A stretch of 64,000 nt of DNA, taken from NCBI RefSeq assembly GCF_030272615.1, contig NC_081411.1, positions 826,268,397 to 826,332,396 of the forward strand. The letters run 5' to 3'. A model generated the notes under the pieces. That model made no database searches. It worked only from the letters and a program-made list of their open reading frames with translations, and was not told where the DNA came from. Numbering within the stretch: the first letter of the stretch is position 1; every line of letters starts with the position of its first letter. Below, one piece after another: positions 1 through 11,100 of the stretch. Source of the stretch: Cryptomeria japonica (lineage: Eukaryota; Streptophyta; Pinopsida; Cupressales; Cupressaceae). The position numbers were made by a program, and so were the translations under genes.

Positions 1-1335
1 GAGAACTAGTTACGGTAGATAGAAGCAAGTGGTTGGATTATTTCATTTAGGATGGGATGTTATTCAGAGGAATACAGTTGTGCATACCTAAGAGTTCTAT
101 GAGGGAGAATTTGATAAAGGAGAAACATAGTGGAGGTTTAGCTGGACATTTTGGCATTGACAAAACAGTAGCCTTTGATTCATAAGTATGTTAAGAGATA
201 TGTGCAAAGTTATAGAGTTTGTCAAGTTGCAAAGGGTAGTAGTCAGAATGTAGGATTGTATAAACCTTTGATAGTACCGGTAAGACCTTGGGAGGATATA
301 AGTATGGATTTTGTACTTAGATTCCCTAAAACATCGAGAGAGAATGATTCTATTTTTATGGTAGTGGATAGATTCTCAAATATGGCTCATTTCATACCTT
401 GTAAGAAGACATCAGATGCATTACATGTAGCAAACCTATTTTTCAAGGAAGTGGTGAGATTGCATGGATTACCTAAGAGCATAGTTTTAGACAGAGACAC
501 ATTTGTTGGCTAGTTTTGGAGAACACTTTGGAAGAAGATGAAGACAAATTTGAAGTTCACTTCTACTTTTCATCCACAAACTGATCAACAGACATAAGTA
601 GTTAACCAAAGTTTGGGAAATTTGTTGAGATGTTTAGTGGGAGATAAAACTGAAAGTTGGGATTTGATCCTTGCACAAGAAGAGTTTTCCTACAACAATT
701 TAGTAAATAGGAGTACTAGAAGATCACCTTTTGAGATTGTTACCAGAGTGCATCCTAGAGGTATCAGTAGTGAAGACTGGAGAAGTTCAGAAGCATAAGA
801 CTTTGCAGATCACATGACAACCTTGCATATTCAGGTTAAACAACATTTGGATGACATGAACAAAAAATATAAGGAGAAGGTAGATGAGAAGAGGAGACAT
901 AAGGAATTTGAAGTTGGAAATGAAGTGATGGTATATCTGAGAAATGAGAGATTCCCGGTTGGAACTTATAACAAATTGTAGATGAAAAAGTTTAGACCTT
1001 GCAAGATTTTGAGGAAGTTCAGTTCTGGAAATGCATATGAAGTAGAATTACTGAATAGTCTAAGTATTTCACCTGTGTTTAATATTGCAAATCTTTATGA
1101 GTATCATGAGCCAGAGTTCAGTGAGGATAATATTGTAGACTTGGAGAAACAATTGCCCCAGAAGGAACTAGATTAGATTGAAATTATTTTGGATAGTAGG
1201 ATTGGGCAAAGTATCCAGAGCAGTCAGTATAAGGAGTATCTTTTGAAGTGGAAGGCCAGACCAGTTGAAGATTCATCTTGGATTTCTTAGGCAAAGGTAG
1301 ACTGCCTTGATTTTCCTTTGACCCCAGCAAATTGA
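1..1335 (+). pseudogene. Ty3/gypsy chromovirus integrase and chromodomain remnant
   Basis: Decayed 3' part of a gypsy pol. Codons 175-513 read as the integrase zinc-finger end (CQVAK) and catalytic core ([31 protein letters not shown]). Codons 613-798 give the end of the core, and 982-1176 the C-terminal domain (KFRPCKILRKF). Around 1225-1290 a chromodomain is readable (EYLLKWKARPVEDSSWIS), the mark of the chromovirus clade, where it is thought to guide insertion to particular chromatin. Several in-frame stops (for example at 511, 796 and 979) sit where Gln, Arg or Trp would be expected. Gag, protease and RT lie left of the window. It is inactive. Confidence 0.88.
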
Positions 1336-1339
1336 GAGG

Positions 1340-2150
1340 CTCAATTTTTCAATAACCCTGGATGTCTGATGCAAGAGCATCCGTGGTTCATAGCAATCTT
1401 GCATCAACCAAAAACATTTTCCTTTCTATTTGTTTTCTGTTTGTAGTTTGAACTTTTCTTTCTGTGTGTCCCGGTTTTGGCTCACTGAATCCTGTAGAGT
1501 TGGATTCTACTTGAAGACTTGATCATCTTTCTTATTTGTAGGCTGCATCACATTTGGATCATTTTTTGGCAAGATATCACTATCAATTTCCTTGGCAGTT
1601 TCCCGTTACCGATTGACATTTCTTGTTACCAGTTGCCTGGACCTATTTTGGTGATCTACCAGAACCCCTTCCAAAGCTTGTGGAGCCTTGGGCATTGATT
1701 TTGATGTTCCTTGGCATGTGGCCGACCTTTTCTCATGATCTATACTTCATCCTTTGGATTTTATGGAGGAATCTCTTTGTGGAGGTCGACCTTGTTAATT
1801 TTACATGTTAGGTCTTGTTCTTCGGGTTTTGATCCCTTTCTAGGCCGATCAGATCCTTTGGATTGTATATATAATTTTAATTGCGCATTAGAATGGAATG
1901 AATAGAAGAATCAAGTATCAAGATTGTGCATAGAAGATAGATATTAAGATTCAAGGTCTCGGTTGTGACTTATTCTGTATGCTCTACTAGGCCTATGAGC
2001 AGGTTATGCTATAACTTGGTTGTTACCAGTTGGTTGTAATCAATTTTCATGAAATAAACCAATCTGTTTTGCATTGCCTCCATCATATCTTTGTGTTTTC
2101 ATTGTGTTTACTCTTGCTAACTAGTCCAGATTGATCTCTTTGAGGTCCCT
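1340..2150 (+). repeat. Probable 3' LTR of the chromovirus remnant
   Basis: Non-coding stretch directly after the chromodomain stop and ending where LINE sequence begins, so its position is that of a 3' LTR. A TATA-like stretch (GTATATATAA near 1865) would fit a U3 promoter. The exact start (TG near 1367) and end (CA near 2148) are guesses because the 5' LTR is outside the window and no target-site duplication can be tested. Confidence 0.5.
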
Positions 2151-2413
2151 CCTCACCAGTGACTACTTCACTTCCATAGAAAATTCTTTAGAAGATATTT
2201 TAGCTCCTCTCTAATCTTGGTGGGAATTGGAAGTACCGGTCCATCATATAGTTAGGAATGGAAGCCAAAATAGATTTAATCAACAAGATTCACCCAACTA
2301 GCGAGAGCCAATTTTTCTTCCACAAGCCTATCATATTCTTAATCAAAGCGACTATGGATCCCAATAGAAGCCTCTATTAACACTTGAGAACAAAGGAATT
2401 CCTAGATACTTAC
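2150..2413 (-). pseudogene. LINE reverse transcriptase, 3' fragment (split LINE, last piece)
   Basis: The minus strand reads YLGIPLFSSVNRGFYWDP, then KKNWLSLVG, ILLIKSILASIPNYM and a degenerate tail. This is the conserved region after the RT catalytic core of plant L1-type LINEs. It continues in frame from the piece at 33889-34008 (ending SLPCK), once the 31.5-kb insertion and one copy of its CTTAC duplication are set aside. It contains stops and is not functional. Confidence 0.85.
2409..2413. repeat. Target-site duplication CTTAC, left copy (element A)
   Basis: CTTAC here and at 33889-33893 flank an insertion with TG...CA ends. Setting the insertion aside restores a continuous LINE reading frame, which independently supports the duplication. 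Confidence 0.85.
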
Positions 2414-2581
2414 TGTCATGCCCACTTTTTACCCAAGTGGACATAACACAACACTAACAATTTTTTTTCCGACTTTTAACACTTTTAATAAAATATTTTA
2501 ATGAAATTGCATTGGCTATAATGTACACACTTAAGAGATACAATAAAACATAAATAACCTACACCAAACTTATCTAAATTG

Positions 2582-2582
<1 letters not shown>

Positions 2583-2613
<31 letters not shown>
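2583..2613. repeat. (TA)n microsatellite in element A
   Basis: About 15 uninterrupted TA units inside the left arm of element A. No gene lies in 2414-3005. Confidence 0.95.
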
Positions 2614-2616
<3 letters not shown>

Positions 2617-3000
2617 AATCATAACATAATGCATTTGTAAATCTACAAGCAATAGTAAAATATAACAGGTAACCATTCCAACCAAGATTAAATTTTATAC
2701 AATAACATAAAGGTTCTTCTTATTACACTTAAATGTACCTTTATTGTAATCAAGTTACTCTTGTAATTCCCCATTATGTATTTTCCTTTCTTTCCATACT
2801 TGTAGTTTGCAAGCTATCTACTTGTCTAGAAATTCAACACAAGGTCCACAGATTATTAGATACATGATCAACATGAAAAATCATATCATTACTTCAATAG
2901 GATCAAACATACAGTAGTCAACTAATAAATTTGCAAGGATAAATGAGGAATGCATAAGATTGGGAAGGAGAGGTAAGAACAATAAAACATAGAAGGACAA

Positions 3001-3005
3001 GACCT
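3001..3005. repeat. Target-site duplication GACCT, left copy (element B)
   Basis: GACCT immediately precedes the 5' LTR of element B and recurs at 31337-31341 immediately after its truncated 3' LTR. Confidence 0.65.
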
Positions 3006-4182
3006 TGTTGACATTTTTTATGTTTATGTTGTGATTGTCATTGATGGACACACACTTGTATTGAGATCCCCTTTATATGTATGAGCTAGAGCTCAACCGG
3101 TATTTGTTCCAACCGGTATGTTGTATTCTAGTCTTTAGACTATTGGTGATTTTGCAGAATGTGCTTCTAGGTCTGAAATGACATGTAGACCCCAAGCGGT
3201 TCGTAGATCTCAAGCAGTACAAGGGAGCAAAGCGGCATAACACATTCTTACCAGTCTTCATTTTTGTCAAACCAGCAACCGATATTTTGTATGAATAGGT
3301 AATACTCTGTGATGAGTTACCAACCAGCATTTTGTAATGAGTTACCAATCCACCGATTGTTTGACGGTGCTGACACACTGACAGTGCTTTTTGTGTCATG
3401 TTACTGAGTATGTCTAGATTCATTGAACTTAGGAAATTGTAATGTAATCCTATTGGACCGACATGAAATTAGATTACTTTAAAAGGACATCATGTCTAGG
3501 GTTTCAGGCTATTGCTAAAAGGGTTCATGTTATGCTAGGGTTTAAGGTGGTTGTTGAGTTGTTGTAAAAGCGATCTTATTTGAGAAGATCAAGTTGTAAC
3601 TAAGAGAGAGATAGAGAAGACTGAAGTAATGCTGGAAAGCATTAGTAGTGAGCTATACTAGATCTAACCAAGCAGTTTGTGCTATTAGATAGATCAAACA
3701 CTTGTTGATTACTCACATCTTTGACAAGTCTGTAGCCCTTAACCGAGTAGGCCCAAAAGCCTTTTGTAAAATCCTCTAACAAGGTGGTTCACTTCTGTGA
3801 ATCTAAAATCCTCTAGCAAGGTAGTCTTTAATTGGACTTATCTCCTAACAAAGATTGAGATTCCTAATAGGATCTGTTCTGGTAGAGAACACTGTAAGAC
3901 CTTAACTGGTCTGACATTAACCGGTCTAGTTTCTATTCTGCAGATAGTGACTTGTGAGTTCCATCTCACTATGGTTTTTCCCAGTTGGGTTTCCACATCA
4001 AATATCTTATGTTATGGTTGTATTGCTTTTGTGGGTGAATGCTTTATTTGTATTTTGGTTGGCATGTGTGATAATCGGTCTATTTGTTAAACTATTTTAC
4101 CGGTCTATCTTCAGACTATTTAAGGGTTTAAAGACAAAGATTTTTGGCATACTAATTCACCCCCCCCTCTTAGTATTCATCA
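3006..4182 (+). repeat. 5' LTR of element B
   Basis: Starts TGTTGACATTTTTTATG and ends TTAGTATTCATCA just before the PBS. Its first ~1030 bp match 30304-31336 at high identity. It contains several ACCGGT-type motifs, the mini-hairpin array and the TTTTTCCCAGTTGGGTTTCC motif (near 3976-3995). No gene is expected here; short ORFs crossing it are fortuitous. Confidence 0.88.
3733..3912 (+). other. Mini-hairpin array in the element B 5' LTR
   Basis: Short self-complementary units follow one another with different stems and A/T-rich loops. Examples are TTCACTTCTGTGAA, AGTC-loop-GACT around 3829, GTTC-loop-GAAC around 3880, and AGACCTTAACTGGTCT at 3897-3912. The same layout occurs in element C. 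Confidence 0.6.
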
Positions 4183-4184
4183 AT

Positions 4185-4197
4185 TGGTATCAGAGCC
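4185..4197 (+). other. Primer-binding site of element B (initiator tRNA-Met type)
   Basis: TGGTATCAGAGCC lies two bases after the LTR end. This is the usual plant PBS complementary to the 3' end of initiator tRNA-Met, so minus-strand DNA synthesis would start here. Confidence 0.9.
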
Positions 4198-4232
4198 AAC
4201 CTTTCTATAAGTTTAACCACTTGGAAAGAGAT

Positions 4233-5414
4233 ATGGGGGAATACACCTTGAGGGAACTTACTCAATGGCTCACTCAGTCTGAGCAAGCCTATGATGATCT
4301 TATGGTCAAATACAAGGCATCTCAAGCAAAAAGGAGAGAACATGTAGAGAAGCTGATGCAGCTATCTAAAAATAGTTCTGAAGATGAAGCAAATATGGAA
4401 GCCATGATTGCAGAAGTAAATAAGCTAAATGATTCAAACTCCAATCTGAGAAAGGAGTTGGAAGGACTGACTATCCGATTTAGTCAAGAGCTTGAGAACC
4501 GAAGGAAAGTTGAAGATCTGGTAAAGGACAGAGATCATGAGATCTCCAAGTTGAAGCAAGAGATTAGTGCCCTAAATGCTCAACTCCATGCAAGAAGGAT
4601 GAAAAAGGAAGACATGCAAGGAGAACTGAACATAGCCATCTCTAAAAATGCAAGCCTAATGGAGACAAATACTGCGATTTCCAAAGAACTCTCTGAGTCA
4701 AAGGAAATACTTACTAAGTTTAGCAAAAGTACTGTTCAGCTAGAGAAAAAGTTTGTTTCATCTAGACCGGTAAAGAATACCAATGGACTTGGTTTCTCTA
4801 GACATGAGGAAGGAGAATCCTCAAGAACAAATGCTGAAGCATCAAAGAAGCAGCCGGCATTAAAAGGATTAGGTAAGCAAAAATTCAAACCTGTTTGCTT
4901 TAACTGTCTTAAAGAAGGACACACTGCAAATGTATGTAGGAGAAAAACATACAATAATTTTCCTTACTTTATTAACAATGTACCTAGATCCAATAAGTTT
5001 AATGGTCATTGTTATGCATGCAACAAGTTTGGGCATAGAGCATCTGAATGTAGGTCTAACATGAACAATACCAGAAGATATCCTCAGAGGGACCAAGGAG
5101 CCGGTCCAGAATCCTTTGTGAACTAGAACCCTAACCGGTTTAGTGCTTACAATTATCAGTCAGGTAACAATGGTTATCAACCGGCAATAGGATGGAGAGA
5201 AAACTATTGGATTTGTCATGGTCATGATCACACTGCTGCTACATGCAGAAGGAAGAATGGAAACATGAACAATGGACCTTGGAGAGCACTTGGATTGGTT
5301 TGCTATCACTGCAACAAACTGGGTCACATTGCAAGATTCTGCAGAAGCAGAAAGAGTATATCTGATGATATACTGATCACTCAGAAAGGAGAAATTGATG
5401 TTGAAATAGTTTAA
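4233..5414 (+). pseudogene. Gag-like protein of element B: coiled coil plus zinc knuckles
   Basis: The start at 4233 (MGEYTLRELTQ) is chosen because it is the first ATG after the PBS; an upstream ATG at 3954 lies inside the LTR. Residues about 20-180 are heptad-rich coiled coil. Then come CCHC knuckles CFNCLKEGHTANVC and CYACNKFGHRASEC. A stop at 5124 is followed in the same frame by CHGHDHTAATC and CYHCNKLGHIARFC, up to a stop at 5412. A basic tail (KRLRGRKRQN) remains readable to about 5580, past two more stops. Nucleic-acid-binding knuckles fit a nucleocapsid, but the N-terminal half is not a recognisable UBN2 copia gag. It would assemble or package RNA in the cytoplasm. It is pseudogenised. 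Confidence 0.75.
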
Positions 5415-5599
5415 GCAGACATGAACAAAACCTGGAGGAAGAAACCAACAAAGTTGGAAGAGGAACCGGTTTCTGCACCTAGTGTGGAAATATCAGAACC
5501 GGCAAACTAAGCTCCAAAAAGGCTTAGGGGGAGAAAACGGCAAAATGTTTTCAATCCCCGAATTTACACTGGTAAAGGACCTTAACCGGTGTATGATAC

Positions 5600-5948
5600 C
5601 TGTCGCTTGGCAGAAGACCAGAAACTGTAAAAAGGCAAATTAGGGTTTACGCCCTAATAGAGGAGCATTAATGGCGATAGGTGAGAGACATGTATAAAAG
5701 CATATTTCAAATCTATCTATTTTCAAGCGAAGTAAAGTTTTTCAAAGTGCAAAGCAAAGAAAAGGTGATTTGAGCTAAGATTTCAAGAAATTGACAAGTC
5801 TTGAAGGAGATTCAAATTCAGTTTGCAAAAGATTGTGGAGAACACAAAGCAGCGATTTGGCAACTGACGAAGAGTGGAGTGAAGCAGAATCAGGAAGCCC
5901 TAAATTTGTGTTTTAAAGGTATTTTTTGTGTTCTTGAAATACTTTACA
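5600..5948 (+). promoter_or_regulatory. Candidate internal promoter and leader for ORF2 of element B
   Basis: Between gag and the second ORF is a 350-bp non-coding stretch holding TTAGGGTTTACGCCCTAA (5639 onward, a telo-box-like motif) and a TATA-like TGTATAAAAG at 5691-5700. A 250-base A-rich leader leads to the ATG at 5949. The layout looks like a plant core promoter plus 5' UTR. Inference only. Confidence 0.4.
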
Positions 5949-6476
5949 ATGGATTCCGCATCTCATACCAATTCTAGCACATCCATTGAGTCAGAAAGTT
6001 TCATTTAAAGGAAGTCCAAATATAATGCCTTATCACAAGTTCTGACTAGAGTCATAGTAGAAGAGGGAATTTCAGACTATATTGATTGCAAAATAGAAGA
6101 CCTAGGGTCTTTAGCTATTCACACCCAGTTAGGTTTATTTTGTGGCAAGGACAAGAAAATCAAACTGGAATTTAGTATCTTAGAGAAGAAGAAACTCCAT
6201 AATGCAGTATACTTTCTAGAAAACTTTACAGAGGATCATATTAGGATCATCTTGAGCAGAGTCCATGGTGACAAGATGTACCTGGAGAGGACACATGATA
6301 TCTTGCCACAGGAAATTCATGTAGTCACCAGATTTTGCAACACAGGGGAAGTGCCAGCCCTTAGAATGGTAAGCAAAATGGAAATGGCCAGGCTCACCTG
6401 TTCAACAAGCAACTCACGAGGTATGACAGTTAATTCTATCAAGGATGATCTAGTGAAGTATGCCTTGTTGGAATTA
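5949..6476 (+). pseudogene. ORF2 of element B, N-terminal part (unknown function)
   Basis: Starts MDSASHTNSSTSIES and runs about 176 codons with one stop at 6006, until element C interrupts it after KYALLEL. Readable blocks include VIVEEGISDYIDCKIEDLG, FCGKDKKIKLEFSILEKKK and MYLERTHDILPQEIHVVTRF. I recognise no domain. The protein resumes at 27205 beyond the insertion. Its length and own leader suggest an accessory or captured gene rather than a decayed pol, but this is inference. Confidence 0.65.
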
Positions 6477-8062
6477 TGTAAACCGGCATGAAGACATAAT
6501 GATATTATATGTTGTCATTAATGTCAATATGTGACATCATGTGAACCGACACATGTGATAAGTTAGAAGAGAGAACCAACATATGTATGAACTAGTATAT
6601 ATGCCAAAGTGAAGTGGCATATTTGTTCAAGATGAACTGGCATGTAGTTATGGGAACCAGCACATGGAAGCATTGTGTGACTACTGGTTGGTAGGTAGTT
6701 TCCACTTCAAGATTTCTGGTTGGAGTACCTCAAGCCTATGTGACTCAATCTATGATCTTTGTGTGATGAGTTAGCAGTATAATGGAGAATGAATCATGTT
6801 GCCACGTAATCCCTATGCACATGAAGGATCTTGCATGAAGAAGACTATTCCTATCTACCTCAGGAATGTGAAAAGTTTGTCAAACGGTGATAACATGTGA
6901 TGGGTTATCAGCCACCATGAAATCAGTAGATAATGGATGATGGAGAATGTCTTGACATCGATTCAAGATTGTTGCATTTAATGTAGCATGATTCAGTGGT
7001 CAGGATTGAACCGCCTGAATTGCTTAACCTAACAGGTTTAAGGTTTTTGCTACTGACCTGTCTGTTTCCTATAAGGTCGATGTTGTGTTTCTTTCTAAGG
7101 TTGTTGGCAAAAGTTGTGAGTGTGTATCAAGGGAAGTGATACGTGATTCTTTCCAGACCAAAGGAGAGAAGAGATACCTGCGAAGTGAATGTGTAGAAGG
7201 TGAAAAGGAGCCAAAATGGATTTGCATTAGCATTTGAGTGTTGTTACCATATCGTTGTAATTCCTGTTGATCTTTAACCACTTCAACAGTTGTGAAATCC
7301 CTTAACAGGGTAGCCTTAACAAGGCTTGATACAAATCTCTTAACAGGGTAGCTTTAACCAGCTTGATTCAAATCCCTTAATAGGGTAACTCGAAGTTAAT
7401 GAGTTCTGGGAAGCTATAGAGCTCTGGAGATCCTTTAGCTATTGATTTCTTGAAATCCTCTAACAAGGTAACCCTAATCAGGTTTAACCCTTAACTGGGT
7501 ATTATAGCCATCCCTTAACCGGGTGATCCCTAATAGGATCGGTTCCTAGCATAACCTATTGTAATGTCTTTAACTGGACAAGGCTCCTAACAGAGCAGAC
7601 TCCTAAAGAGTTCAAAAGCAATTTGTGGGTATTTATCCCCACCATGGTTTTTCCCAGTTGGGTTTCCACGTGAAAAATGTGTGTGTCATGTGTAATGCTT
7701 TTATCTTGTGATGCTTTGTTATTACATGTTAAGCATATGATGGTTCTGTGTTTTATGCCTGTCTATAAAACATATTGAACTAACTGTTATGAAGATCTGA
7801 TGTTAGTTTACCTGTTCATGCATGAGAGTGTAATGGTACTATAGTATTGAGCTAAGAGGAAAGCTTAGTGAGTGACCGGTTTATGATTGTTTCAGTTGTT
7901 TTGGGTGTTACCGGTTGCACTCTGTTTCATCTAGTATACCTGTTTGCCAGTCACTTGGAGTATTTGCTGTCAAACCAGTTTTGGACTGTATTTGTGTTTG
8001 TATTGATTCACTCCCCCCTCTCAATACCGATTTGGTACTATTGGTTCATCATTGAGTTATCA
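6477..8062 (+). repeat. 5' LTR of element C
   Basis: 1586 bp from TGTAAACCGG to TTGAGTTATCA, directly before the PBS. It matches 17691-18955 plus 26884-27203. Many copies of an ACCGGT motif or its CpG-decay forms (ACTGGT, ACCAGT) occur. The second half carries the hairpin array. No coding is expected. Confidence 0.88.
7299..7662 (+). other. Mini-hairpin array in the element C 5' LTR
   Basis: About a dozen short stem-loops follow one another, each with its own self-complementary stem around a TTAAC/CTAACA-like loop. Examples are CCCTTAACAGGG (7299), AGCCTTAACAAGGCT, CCCTTAATAGGG, ACCCTTAACTGGGT, GATCCCTAATAGGATC, GCTCCTAACAGAGC and ACTCCTAAAGAGT (7599). CCCAGTTGGG at 7653-7662 ends the run. 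It lies in the second half of the LTR, probably within transcribed R/U5. Confidence 0.65.
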
Positions 8063-8064
8063 AT

Positions 8065-8076
8065 TGGTATCAGAGC
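8065..8076 (+). other. Primer-binding site of element C
   Basis: TGGTATCAGAGC two bases after the LTR end; initiator tRNA-Met type. Confidence 0.9.
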
Positions 8077-8131
8077 ACTCTAGGTCCTCTGTGTTGTAAG
8101 CTTAATCTCTTGAGGTAAAGATCCCAGTCAA

Positions 8132-11100
8132 ATGATGAAGAGGGAAGGTCCAAAGTTTAACAGGGAAAATTTTGATGTATGGAAAGATAGGATGAAGATA
8201 TTCATCAGAAGCATGGGTGTTCAACACTAGAGTTATGTTGAGAATGTATATGTTTTCCCTACCGGTACTCTCATCGATGACCAAAAGTGAGAGATACAAG
8301 AAAATGGGCAGGTCATGGAAGCCCTCATTAGTAGTCTATCTAACATTGAGTTTATTGATGTTCAGGATAAGGCAAATCCCAAAGAGGTATGGGATGCTCT
8401 TGAAAATATCTATGGTGGTGATGAACATGTAAAATAGGCTAAGGAAGAAAGCCTGAGAGAGAAGTTTGAAGATATGCGGATGGTTGAAGGTGAGACCATT
8501 CAACAGTGTGGAATAAGAATCAAAATGGTTGTTGGAGAAATCAAGAGTGTAGGTGGTAAAATGGAAGATTCCACTATGGTAAGAAAAGTCCTGAGATCCC
8601 TGTTGCCGGTCTATACAATAAGGGTTGCTACTATTCAGGAGCTGAGATCAATAGACAAGTCTAAAGTATCCTTGGACTCCATCATAGCCAAGTTAACAAC
8701 CTATGAGCTAAATAGTTTTGATGGCAGTGTTCAAAAGACTGAATCAACATTTAAAGCCTCTGCTATACCATCCAGAAAAGGAAAAGAGGCTAGCACTAGT
8801 GGGGAACCTATTTAGAGCAAAGAAATGAATGATGAGGAGATTCTGATGGCATTTGAAGCTCTCCTTGCCAGGAAGCTTCCTAAAGGAACCGGTAAATACA
8901 AAGGTAAGCTACCTTTGAAATGCTTTTCTTGTAACTGAATAGGACATATTGCTATAAACTGTCCTAGTGGCGATAACAAGGACAAACCAGAAAGGTTCAG
9001 GAAATTCAAAGGAGGAAACTGGAGAAACTATTTTGTGGCAATTGATGAAGGTGTCACAGATGAGGAATCAAAAGATGAAGAGAATGAAGACATTGTGTTT
9101 GTTGCTGTAAAGGAAGATGTGGCAGACAAGAAGGCTCTTGTCTCTCGGTTTGATAATTCCAATGAGTGGATCATTGACAGTGGCTGTTCTCACCATATGA
9201 AAGGTGACCGGAGAAAGTTTCTATCCTTGGAGGAGTATGATGGTGGTGTGGTTCACTTTGACAATTATGCACCATGCATGGTCAAAGGCAGAGGGTCCAT
9301 CTCTTTGAATGGAAAGAGTAGTGCTAACAATGTGTACTGGGTTGATGGTCTCAGACACAACCTTCTAAGTGTTGCCTAGTTGAATGGTAGTGGCCTCACT
9401 TTGGAATTCAAGAATGGAGTTTGCAGAATCAAAGGAAAAGAGGGTGAATTGGTGGCCACCAGCATGCAGACCAAAGGTAACCTATTTCATTTGAATGCAA
9501 ATATAAGTACATGTCTTATGGCTAAGATTGATGATAGCTAGATATGGCATAGGAGACTCTGCAATGTAAACTTTGATAACATTGTGAAGGCTAGTAAGAT
9601 CAAGGCAGTTAGAGGGTTGCTAGTGCTAAGAAAACTAGATAATACCTTGTGTAGAGAGTGTCAATTGGGGAAAATGTCTTCCTCAACCTTTAAAGGTAAA
9701 TCTTTCACTGCTGACAACTTGCTTGATCTTGTGCATACTGATTTGTGTGGTGCTATGAAAACTAGAAGTGTGCAGGGTGATAGGTACTTCATGATTCTCA
9801 CTGATGACTGCTCAAGAATGATGTGGGTCACATTCTTGAAAGACAAGTCTGAAGCTTTTGTGAAATTCAAAGCTTTCAGAGCATTAGTGGAGAAGGAAAG
9901 CAGTAAAAGGATCAAGTGTCTCATAACTGTTTAAGGAGGGGAATTCACTTCTAGTGAATTCAACAAGTATTGTGAATAATTTGGCATAAAGAGACAGCTA
10001 TCTACCCCCTAGAATCCATAGCAGAATGGCCTAGTAGAGAGGAATAACTGGACTATGGTTGAAGCAACTAGAACCATGTTGATTCAAGGAAAGGTAGCTC
10101 ACACCTTTTGGAGAGAAGAGGTGAGCATTGTAGTCTACACTATGAACCGGGTACTCATCAAGAAAGGTAAGGACAAAACTCATTATGAGTATTGGACCGG
10201 TAAGACACTTGTGGTCAACTACTTTAGGGTATTTGGTAGCAAATGTTACATCAAGAGGAGTGAACATTAGGGCAAATTTGAAGCTAAATGTGATGAGGGA
10301 ATATTCCTAGGATATTCCACCAAGAGTAAAGCTTTCAAGTGTTACAACAATAGGACTCAAAGAATTATGGAAAGTATCAATGTAAGAATTGATGAATCCT
10401 CTGAGAAAACTGAGGAAACCGGTAGTGAGTAAGCTATAAATGAACTAGTTGCAACCTTCTGGGAACCAGTAATAGTGTTCCTGAACTGGTGAATGCTTAT
10501 ACTGATGAAGATGAGGATGAAGAGGAAAAGAAAGAAGAACCAGTCAAGACCATTCCTTGGTATGTCAAGCTGAATCATGATCCTAAGTAGATCATAGGAG
10601 ATATGGATGCAGGAATCCTTACAAGAAGAAAGATTAGAGAGAACTCATGTATGATCTTTGAATTTGAGCCTAAATCATTCAAAGAGGCTCATAAAGATGA
10701 AGACTGGATTAAGGCAATGGAAGAGGAACTTGATTAGATAGAGAAAAATGGTACATGGTCCTTGGTACCCAGACCGGAGCATAAAAATGTCATTGGCACC
10801 AAATGGGTGTTCAAAAACAAGCTGAATGAGGATGGCACAGTGATTAGGAATAAAGCCAGATTGGTGTGCAAAGGATATGCTCAAGAAGAAGGAGAAGACT
10901 ATGGAGAAACCTTTGCTCCTGTAGCTAGATTGGAAGGAGTTCGTATGCTTCTTGCATATACAAATTTTAAAAGGTTCAAAGTATATCAAATGGATGTAAA
11001 ATCTGCATTCCTAAATGGTGTACTTGAAAAGGAGGTATATATAGAGCAACCAGATGGGTTTTCCCTATCTGAATACAATGATATGGTGTGTAGGCTACAT

